A program made the position numbers and the translations under genes. The notes under the pieces are model-generated. The model was not told where the DNA came from and ran no database searches. It worked only from the letters and a program-made list of their open reading frames with translations. This document shows, piece after piece, positions 57,666 through 64,000 of a DNA stretch of 64,000 nucleotides. Source of the DNA: Clostridium grantii DSM 8605 (GTDB taxonomy: Bacteria; Bacillota; Clostridia; Clostridiales; Clostridiaceae); assembly GCF_900129965.1 (NCBI RefSeq), contig NZ_FQXM01000006.1, positions 1 to 64,000 on the forward strand. The letters are read 5' to 3'. Numbering within the stretch: the first letter of the stretch is position 1; every line of letters begins with the position of its first letter.

Positions 57666-58721
57666 CTATTGTTCAACTACTCCTATTTCAACCCCAGTAT
57701 AATAATGTTTCAATATATCAATATAATCTTTGCCCTCTTTAGCCCTAGCATTTGCACCAAATTGGCTCATACCTACTCCATGACCGTATCCATAGCAAGT
57801 AAAAGTAACCGAATTAGAATCTATATCTATATCAAAATTAGAAGATGTTAAACTAAATATTTTTCTCACTTCTGCTCCTGTAGCTATTCTTTCTCCAAGT
57901 TGAATTTCTTTTACAGTTCCCGCTTCACTTCTTTTAATTATCTTTACTTGTTTTTTTAATTTACTCCCAGAAACTTTAGCATCTTCATAATTAGCATTAA
58001 TGGTATTTGCTATGGAATTCACTCCAAAGGAAACTGTAGTTTTAAATTTAGGTGAATTTTCTTCTCCTTCGCTGGGAACACTTTTTAAATAAGATTCATT
58101 AGTATTAAAAACATCTTTTGCATTTTCTGTGTTTCCACTGCTTGTTGAAAAGTAATAAGGGCATGATACTAAACTTCCTTCATATGTTAATACTTGTCCA
58201 GAAGTCGATTGAACTGCTTCTTTTATCTTTTCCCAATATTCATCACAACTACTGGCTGGCCAAGAATTATATCTATCATCCTTAGTTATGTAAACCTGGC
58301 AATCTGTAGTATCTGTCAAATTACCTCCTTTTGCTCCCTTACTGCTGTTACCTCCAAATTGTTCTAAATGAGCAACAGCATAAGTTCTAGCTGCTACTGC
58401 TTGTGCTTTAAGTGCTTCCATTTCAAAACTTGCCGGCATCTCAGCTGCCACTACACCTACCACGTAATCTTCCAAACCTATTTCTTGAATTTTATTTTTC
58501 TTTGTAATAAACAACCCAACTGTAATTTCATTAGCTGATTGGTTTATTTTATATACAATTTCCTCTGTTTTTTCATTGATTTCTTCTTTTTTTAAGTTAA
58601 AATTTGTATCAGCTTTAATTGTGTTTTGATCACAACCTACCATTATCCTTGCCATACCAAATATAAAAAATAAAAATATAAAAACACCTAAAAATAATCT
58701 TTTCATAAGTAGCACATCCAT
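57666..58721 (-). CDS. spoIID: Stage II sporulation protein D (lytic transglycosylase)
   Basis: A 351-residue membrane-anchored glycan-cutting enzyme with one N-terminal helix. The SpoIID domain contains LEDYVVGVVAAEMPASFEMEALKAQ (split as LEDYVVGVVAAEMPAS, FEMEALKAQ) with the catalytic glutamate in AAEMP, DTTDCQVY, and CYGYGHGVGMSQFGANA at the C-terminus. It acts with SpoIIQ and SpoIIP in engulfment. It lies directly after murA, as in B. subtilis. A second in-frame ATG at 58706 is possible; neither has a strong ribosome site. A sigma-E-like promoter (GCATATT then CATATTTAA) may lie just upstream. Confidence 0.95.
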   Translation of the reverse strand: MDVLLMKRLFLGVFIFLFFIFGMARIMVGCDQNTIKADTNFNLKKEEINEKTEEIVYKINQSANEITVGLFITKKNKIQEIGLEDYVVGVVAAEMPASFEMEALKAQAVAARTYAVAHLEQFGGNSSKGAKGGNLTDTTDCQVYITKDDRYNSWPASSCDEYWEKIKEAVQSTSGQVLTYEGSLVSCPYYFSTSSGNTENAKDVFNTNESYLKSVPSEGEENSPKFKTTVSFGVNSIANTINANYEDAKVSGSKLKKQVKIIKRSEAGTVKEIQLGERIATGAEVRKIFSLTSSNFDIDIDSNSVTFTCYGYGHGVGMSQFGANARAKEGKDYIDILKHYYTGVEIGVVEQ

Positions 58722-58778
58722 TCATCTAAATTTATTCACTATTAAATATGTACTCCAAAAAAATTAATATATGCAAAA

Positions 58779-58805
58779 AAAGCACGACAGTATCATGCTT
58801 TTAAT
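58779..58805 (-). terminator. murA terminator
   Basis: AAAGCATGA and TCGTGCTTT form a short stem with one G-T pair, followed by a T-run on the minus strand, just past the murA stop. Confidence 0.7.
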
Positions 58806-58817
58806 TTATATAATATT

Positions 58818-60080
58818 TTAATCTTCCATTTTTTTTATTCTTTCGATATTAGCCCCTAATTTCATTAATTTTCTTTCAATATGATAATATCCTCTATCTA
58901 TATGGAATATATCTCTAATTTCACTTACTCCCTCTGCTGCTAAAGCAGCTAAAATCATTGCTGCACCTGCTCTTAAATCTGTTGCATTAACTCTACATCC
59001 CATCAAATTTTCAACGCCTTCAATAACAGCACATCTTCCATCTATCTTTATATTTGCACCCATTCTTTTAAGCTCTGAAACATGCATAAAACGATTTTCA
59101 AATATAGTTTCTGTGAAAATGCTAGTACCTTTAACTGTGCACATTAACGCCATTATTTGAGCCTGCATATCTGTTGGAAACCCTGGATAAGGAAGAGTTT
59201 TTATATCCACTGCTTTCAATGAATTCCTTCCATCTATCACTAAACTATTTTGGTCTTTTTCAATAATGCATCCCATTTCAGTTAATTTTGCTATTACAGG
59301 TTTTAAATGCGAATCAATAATTCCATTAACCTTAATTTTACTTCTGGTAATTGCAGCTGCAGTCATGAATGTACCTGCTTCTATTCTATCCGGAATAGGT
59401 CTATGTTTGATTCCCTTTAATTCTTTTACCCCTACAATTTTTATTGTATCTGTTCCTGCACCAATTATATATGCACCCATTTTATTTAAAAACCTAGCTA
59501 AGTCTTGAATTTCTGGCTCTCCAGCAGCATTTTCTAACACTGTTTCTCCTTCTGCTAGTACTGCAGCCATCATTATATTTTCAGTTGCACCTACTGAAGG
59601 AAAATCCAGATAAATTTTATTTCCAATTAATTTTTTTGCTCTTGCTTCCACATAACCATGGCCAATCCTTATATCTGCACCTAATGCACTAAAACCTTTT
59701 AAATGAAGATCAATAGGTCTAGTACCTATATTACATCCCCCTGGCAAGGAAATTTTAAATTTACCATATCTAGCCATCATTGGTCCCATTGTTAGGAATG
59801 ATGCCCTCATTTTTCTAACTAATTCACCATCTGGCTCAGTATTATTAATCCTCGATGTGTCAATAACCATATTATTATCTTTAATCTCAATTGATGAATT
59901 AATGCTCCTAAGAACATCATTCAATACAAATACATCCTGTAAAAAAGGGGCATTCTCAAGTATGCATTTATCTGAACTTAAAATACATGCTGATATTAAT
60001 GGAAGAACAGCATTTTTTGCTGAACTTATTTCAACTTCTCCACTCAGTTCATTGCCACCTCTTATTATAAACTTCTCCAT
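58818..60080 (-). CDS. murA: UDP-N-acetylglucosamine 1-carboxyvinyltransferase
   Basis: A 420-residue EPSP-synthase-fold enzyme that starts peptidoglycan precursor synthesis by adding enolpyruvate to UDP-GlcNAc. The catalytic loop is LPGGCNIGTRP with the conserved cysteine (Cys116, the fosfomycin target). The N-terminal GGNELSGEVEISSAKNAVLP is also standard. It is 24 bases downstream of ywmB and precedes spoIID; the B. subtilis order ywmB-murAA-spoIID matches. Confidence 0.97.
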   Translation of the reverse strand: MEKFIIRGGNELSGEVEISSAKNAVLPLISACILSSDKCILENAPFLQDVFVLNDVLRSINSSIEIKDNNMVIDTSRINNTEPDGELVRKMRASFLTMGPMMARYGKFKISLPGGCNIGTRPIDLHLKGFSALGADIRIGHGYVEARAKKLIGNKIYLDFPSVGATENIMMAAVLAEGETVLENAAGEPEIQDLARFLNKMGAYIIGAGTDTIKIVGVKELKGIKHRPIPDRIEAGTFMTAAAITRSKIKVNGIIDSHLKPVIAKLTEMGCIIEKDQNSLVIDGRNSLKAVDIKTLPYPGFPTDMQAQIMALMCTVKGTSIFTETIFENRFMHVSELKRMGANIKIDGRCAVIEGVENLMGCRVNATDLRAGAAMILAALAAEGVSEIRDIFHIDRGYYHIERKLMKLGANIERIKKMED

Positions 60081-60104
60081 GTTTATCCTCCATTCTTAGA
60101 TTGC

Positions 60105-60794
60105 TTAATAAGATTTTGTTATTTCTGGAGTTCCTATTATCAAATAGTTTCCCGATGAATATTTACACACAGCAAAATTTAAATCAAACGACCTTCTATT
60201 AATATTTTTACCACTATATCTGTGTGTATTAGTGGTAGTACTAAACCCATTATTTATTTCTACTGTTTTAAAATCTTCTGCCCCATAACCTTTTAATACA
60301 TTAATGATTTCATCATTGCGAATCTTTAAATCTGTTTTCTCACTTAATTTAGCTTTTGCATAAATTAAAACTTCCAAATTTTTTATTTCAAATTGCTTTG
60401 TCATATTATAAAATTTTTCTTTTATATCATAACTATTATATTCAATTCCTTTTTTGATTAATGAAATATGGTATCTATAATTATTTTTATAAATATCCTT
60501 ATTTATGTAGCCCTCACCATTATTAAATGAAAACTTTATACCTTCATCCTCATCAAACCAATTAAAATCTTCACTTTCTATTATATTTGAAACAATATCA
60601 ATTAATTCAGAATTTTTTATATTTGAATTTTTACTTTCAAATATTATATCTACTCCTGTTTCTAATAATTCTGCTTGGCTCTCCTCTATAATATCCTTTA
60701 TCAAATCATTGTTTCTTAAAGCATATGAAGTTTTTACATTTGTTATAATAATTATTATAGTAAGACATATTATAGCGATTTTTTTTCCATCCAC
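60105..60794 (-). CDS. ywmB: YwmB-family protein (TATA-box-binding-like)
   Basis: A 229-residue protein with an N-terminal membrane or signal segment (about residues 4-24) and the YwmB domain that structurally resembles a TATA-binding protein saddle. Its function is unknown. The order atpC-ywmB-murA matches Bacillus. The start is GTG at 60794 with AGGGGGTGA upstream. It is probably cotranscribed with murA. Confidence 0.88.
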   Translation of the reverse strand: MDGKKIAIICLTIIIIITNVKTSYALRNNDLIKDIIEESQAELLETGVDIIFESKNSNIKNSELIDIVSNIIESEDFNWFDEDEGIKFSFNNGEGYINKDIYKNNYRYHISLIKKGIEYNSYDIKEKFYNMTKQFEIKNLEVLIYAKAKLSEKTDLKIRNDEIINVLKGYGAEDFKTVEINNGFSTTTNTHRYSGKNINRRSFDLNFAVCKYSSGNYLIIGTPEITKSY

Positions 60795-60913
60795 GATTTT
60801 TCACCCCCTACACTTGTAAATTATGGACAAAAAATCTATTTACTATACTCCTTTATTTATCTATTATTCATATTATTAATATATTGATTTAAAGGATAAA
60901 ATGTGCTAATAAT

Positions 60914-60949
60914 AAAAAAAGCATGAATAACTTAAAGTTATTCATGCTT
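60914..60949 (-). terminator. atp operon terminator
   Basis: AAGCATGAATAACTT (60919-60933) pairs perfectly with AAGTTATTCATGCTT (60935-60949), followed by seven T residues on the minus strand. It overlaps the atpC stop codon. Confidence 0.9.
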
Positions 60950-61351
60950 ACCTTCTACTAATTCTATTCTTTTTATATTTTTCTCTAGAGCTAATTTTAT
61001 TAAACTTATATTTTCATTTTCTTTTAAGTTTTTCAATTGCTCCTCAGCCTGTAATTTTGATTCTTTGGCTTGTTTTAAATCTATATCATCCTTATTTTCA
61101 CAAGAAGTACAATACATATATACTTTGTCATTTACGACTTTAAGTATTCCCTCTGAAGAAAAAAATCTTATTCTTTTCCCATCTTCTTGGATAAATTCTG
61201 TTATAGTTGGTTTCAGTTCAGCTATTAAAGGAACTCTATTTTTCAGTATTCCTATTCTGCCCTTATATGTCTCAGTATTTAAGCTGCTAGCTTTTCCAAA
61301 GTAAAACTCACTAAAAGGTGTAATTATCTTTAATTCAAATAACTTATCCAT
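60938..61351 (-). CDS. atpC: ATP synthase epsilon subunit
   Basis: A 137-residue epsilon subunit. The N-terminal beta-sandwich (FELKIITPFSEFYFGKASSL, then GRIGILKNRVPLIAELKP) and two C-terminal helices are present, giving the usual length. It caps the F1 rotor and inhibits wasteful ATP hydrolysis. It follows atpD by 11 bases, ends in the operon terminator, and has AGGTGA upstream. Confidence 0.95.
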   Translation of the reverse strand: MDKLFELKIITPFSEFYFGKASSLNTETYKGRIGILKNRVPLIAELKPTITEFIQEDGKRIRFFSSEGILKVVNDKVYMYCTSCENKDDIDLKQAKESKLQAEEQLKNLKENENISLIKLALEKNIKRIELVEGKHE

Positions 61352-61362
61352 TTTTCACCTAC

Positions 61363-62751
61363 TTATAGTTCCTTTGCTTTTTCTAATACTTCATCAATTG
61401 AACCCACAAATAAAAAAGCAGATTCAGGAACACTATCATGTTTTCCTTGAAGTATTTCTTTAAAACCTCTCACGGTTTCAGCGATTGGTACAAATTTACC
61501 TGTCATTCCAGTAAATTGCTCTGCTACTTTAAATGGTTGAGATAAAAATCTTTGTACTTTTCTTGCTCTTGAAACAATAGTTTTATCTTCATCTGAAAGC
61601 TCATCAACTCCAAGAATAGCAATTATATCTTGCAATTCTTTATATCTCTCCAAAATGTGTTTTACATTCATAGCAACTTTATAATGTTCTTCTCCAACAA
61701 TTTTTTCATCCAACATAGTAGATGAAGACTCTAAAGGATCTACTGCAGGGTAAATACCCAATTCAGTGATACTTCTAGATAATACTGTAGTAGCATCTAG
61801 ATGAGAAAATGTTGCTGCCGGAGCTGGGTCTGTCAAATCATCTGCTGGAACATATACTGCTTGAACAGAAGTTATAGAACCTGTAGTTGTTGAAGTAATT
61901 CTCTCCTGCAATGCTCCCATTTCAGTTGCTAAAGTAGGCTGATATCCTACTGCTGAAGGTATTCTTCCCAATATAGCTGATACTTCTGAACCTGCTTGAG
62001 TAAACCTGAATATGTTATCAATAAATAGCAATACATCTTGCCCATTATCCCTAAAATATTCAGCCATAGTTAATCCAGTTAAAGCAACTCTCATTCTTGC
62101 TCCTGGCGGTTCATTCATTTGACCAAAAACTAAAGCTGTTTTATCTATTACTCCAGATTCTTTCATTTCATAATAAAGGTCATTTCCTTCTCTTGATCTT
62201 TCTCCAACACCTGTGAAGACAGATAATCCGCCTTGCTCATTAGCTATATTATTTATTAATTCTTGGATAAGTACTGTTTTACCTACCCCTGCTCCTCCAA
62301 AAAGACCAATTTTACCACCTTTTTTATAAGGCGCAACAAGATCTATAACTTTAATTCCAGTTTCAAACATTGCTGGCTGCACCGCTTGATCTACAAAAGA
62401 AGGAGCCGGTCTATGAATAGGATAAAATTTATCCACTTTCAATTCTGGTTCTTTATCTATTGTATTTCCAAGTACATTAAATAACCTTCCCAATGTTTCT
62501 TCCCCTACAGGAACTGAAATCGGCATTCCAGTATCTAACGCTTTCATACCTCTTTTTAAACCCTCTGTAGCTTCCATAGCTATAGTTCTTACAATATCAT
62601 CACCAACATGTTGTTCTACTTCAGTTACAAGTATTCTATCTCCCATGTCGATTTTTATTTCATTAAGTATATCTGGCAAATTATCAGAATCAAATCTTAT
62701 ATCGATAACAGGCCCAATAACTTGAACAACCTTACCGTAATTTTCAACCAA
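61363..62751 (-). CDS. atpD: ATP synthase beta subunit
   Basis: The catalytic F1 subunit, about 462 residues. Walker A is GGAGVGKTVLIQEL and Walker B is VLLFIDNIFRF. The catalytic loop GERSREG and the DDLTDPAPA segment are intact. The start is taken as the TTG at 62751, since AGGAGG ends eight bases before it and overlaps the alternative GTG at 62760. It lies four bases after atpG in the atp operon. Confidence 0.97.
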   Translation of the reverse strand: MVENYGKVVQVIGPVIDIRFDSDNLPDILNEIKIDMGDRILVTEVEQHVGDDIVRTIAMEATEGLKRGMKALDTGMPISVPVGEETLGRLFNVLGNTIDKEPELKVDKFYPIHRPAPSFVDQAVQPAMFETGIKVIDLVAPYKKGGKIGLFGGAGVGKTVLIQELINNIANEQGGLSVFTGVGERSREGNDLYYEMKESGVIDKTALVFGQMNEPPGARMRVALTGLTMAEYFRDNGQDVLLFIDNIFRFTQAGSEVSAILGRIPSAVGYQPTLATEMGALQERITSTTTGSITSVQAVYVPADDLTDPAPAATFSHLDATTVLSRSITELGIYPAVDPLESSSTMLDEKIVGEEHYKVAMNVKHILERYKELQDIIAILGVDELSDEDKTIVSRARKVQRFLSQPFKVAEQFTGMTGKFVPIAETVRGFKEILQGKHDSVPESAFLFVGSIDEVLEKAKEL

Positions 62752-62763
62752 GATCTGCACCTC

Positions 62764-63624
62764 CTATTTCTGAGCTTCCGCACCACCAACAATTTCAGCT
62801 ATAGCTTCAGTGATTGCACTTTGTCTTATTCTATTATATTTCAACTGAAGTTTATCAATAATATCATTCCCATTTTTATTTGCTGCATCCATTGCTGACA
62901 TTCTAGCCCCTTGCTCACTGGCACGACTATTTAAGAAGAAATTATAGATACACTGTTTTATGTAAAAATGTGAAATATTAGTGAGGAATTCTTTTTCTTC
63001 TGGTTCAAATTCAAATGTAGTTTTTATAGCCTCTTTTGGTTCTTTTTCCTTTTCTATCGGTAAAAGTTTCTTCAACAAAACCTCCTGCTTGACAGGTGTA
63101 AAGTATTTTGTGTATATGCAATAAACCTCACCAAATTCGCCTTCATCAAAAATTTCGAAAATTTTTGTAGCAATAACATCTGCATCTTCTTCTTCAGGTA
63201 CATCGGAAATATCTACAAACTCCGCCACACTGGCTAGTCCTGTTTTTCTCAACATACCTCTAGCTTTTTGGCCTATAGTTATTATTTGACAATTTTCTTT
63301 GTTGCCACCAATTTCTTTCACTAATTTATCAAATACACTAGCATTAAACGATCCACAAAGGCCTAAATCAGAACTGAAGACAATATATAATTTTTTTTTG
63401 CAATTAGAGCACTCAAAGTATTTATTATCAATATGTGAACCATAAGTTATTATTTGATCAATAGTATGACTAAAACTTCTATAAAATTGATTATTTACAA
63501 GTAATTTTGATGATACTTTTCTAAGTTTAGAACTTGCAACTAATCCCATGGCTCTAGTGATTTTTTGAGTATTTTTTATTGATTTTATACGCCTCTTTAA
63601 TGAAACCAAACTCGTTTCTGACAT
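62764..63624 (-). CDS. atpG: ATP synthase gamma subunit
   Basis: A 286-residue rotor shaft of F1. The N-terminal helix (LKRRIKSIKNTQKITRAMGL) and C-terminal helix (GARMSAMDAANKNGNDIIDK, then LQLKYNRIRQSAITEAIAEI) that form the central coiled coil are both conserved. A CSNCKK cysteine pair in the middle is an extra feature relative to many homologues. It is in order between atpA and atpD. Confidence 0.95.
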   Translation of the reverse strand: MSETSLVSLKRRIKSIKNTQKITRAMGLVASSKLRKVSSKLLVNNQFYRSFSHTIDQIITYGSHIDNKYFECSNCKKKLYIVFSSDLGLCGSFNASVFDKLVKEIGGNKENCQIITIGQKARGMLRKTGLASVAEFVDISDVPEEEDADVIATKIFEIFDEGEFGEVYCIYTKYFTPVKQEVLLKKLLPIEKEKEPKEAIKTTFEFEPEEKEFLTNISHFYIKQCIYNFFLNSRASEQGARMSAMDAANKNGNDIIDKLQLKYNRIRQSAITEAIAEIVGGAEAQK

Positions 63625-63647
63625 GTTTCACCTCCAGATGCAATCAT

Positions 63648-64000
63648 CTATTCTGTAGCCAAGAAAATATTCTTAAACTCTTCAATAGCTTTATTTAAAT
63701 TTAATTTTATGTCTTCTGTTAAAGATTGTTTTTCTATAATTGATTTAGCAATATCTCTGTGATGTGTATCCATGAAATCAAAGAAATCTTCTTCAAATTG
63801 ACGTATGTCAGATACTTTTATATCACTCAAATAGTTATTAACACCTGCATAAAGAATCATAACCTGTTTTTCTACTTTCATAGGACTAGATGAATTTTGT
63901 TTTAAAATCTCCACTAATCTTTTTCCTTTTTCAAGTCGATTTTTTGCTACACTATCTAAATCTGATCCCAATTGTGCAAAAGCAGCTAATTCTCTATACT
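63648..64000 (-). CDS. atpA: ATP synthase alpha subunit, C-terminal part
   Basis: The frame runs out of the right edge of the window. The visible part begins YRELAAFAQLGSDLDSVA and continues with the C-terminal helical domain of the F1 alpha subunit (RLEKGKRLVEILKQ). The C-terminus and stop are intact. The rest of the operon would lie beyond the window. Confidence 0.95.
   Translation of the reverse strand, partial: YRELAAFAQLGSDLDSVAKNRLEKGKRLVEILKQNSSSPMKVEKQVMILYAGVNNYLSDIKVSDIRQFEEDFFDFMDTHHRDIAKSIIEKQSLTEDIKLNLNKAIEEFKNIFLATE

Overview
The window is a low-GC chromosomal segment of an endospore-forming member of the Firmicutes, most likely Clostridium sensu stricto. The evidence is the very AT-rich intergenic DNA, strong AGGAGG ribosome sites with frequent TTG/GTG starts, a mother-cell sporulation cluster (spoIID, spoIIQ, spoIIID, yyaC), and the order atpA-G-D-C / ywmB / murA / spoIID / spoIIQ / spoIIID / mbl, which closely follows the Bacillus/Clostridium arrangement. 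No prophage, CRISPR array or plasmid functions were seen.

Layout. 1-620: the 3' end of an IS200/IS605 tnpB element, abutting an acyl-CoA thioesterase. 1-9.4 kb: housekeeping genes (asnS, phosphoglucomutase), a YczE-like membrane protein, a NERD-domain protein and a large c-di-GMP sensor (Cache-HAMP-PAS-GGDEF-HD-GYP). 9.9-17 kb: an accessory and decaying region. It holds a secreted leucine-rich-repeat protein with cell-wall-binding repeats, two related Rpn-type nuclease remnants, a DUF4160/DUF2442 pair bracketed by direct hairpin repeats, a group II intron fragment, and an RHS/YD pseudogene interrupted by a 97-bp palindromic element. A second copy of that element forms the leader of the phosphoglucomutase gene. 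17-24.3 kb: an M14 peptidoglycan peptidase, a lipid kinase, and a TetR-controlled export operon. 24.6-34.2 kb: tsaD, a RusA-like nuclease, a striking CobT-L,D-transpeptidase fusion, an FAD oxidoreductase, an esterase, a small XRE regulator operon with three evenly spaced operator-like repeats, pgmB, a lipoprotein cyclophilin and lepB.

34.3-46.9 kb: tRNA-Trp, a ClC transporter, tsaE-tsaB-rimI, an FMN-riboswitch-controlled ribU, tex, an M28 peptidase, prfB (with programmed +1 frameshift), secA and hpf. 47-52.9 kb: a non-autonomous IS200/IS605-like remnant, comFC with a degenerate ComFA-like partner, recD2, and metK under a SAM-I riboswitch. 53-53.5 kb: a four-gene tRNA cluster (Thr-Tyr-Val-Tyr). 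53.6-64 kb: the sporulation, cell-shape and ATP-synthase block, running leftward.

How the genes work together. tsaD, tsaB and tsaE together supply the t6A tRNA-modification enzymes apart from TsaC. murA, mbl, spoIID and spoIIQ link peptidoglycan synthesis to engulfment. Two identical 212-bp GC-ended repeats lie in inverted orientation at 32.7 and 57.5 kb.

The observations most likely to be new are the CobT-YkuD fusion and the palindromic element, whose two copies show compensatory base changes in at least three helices.
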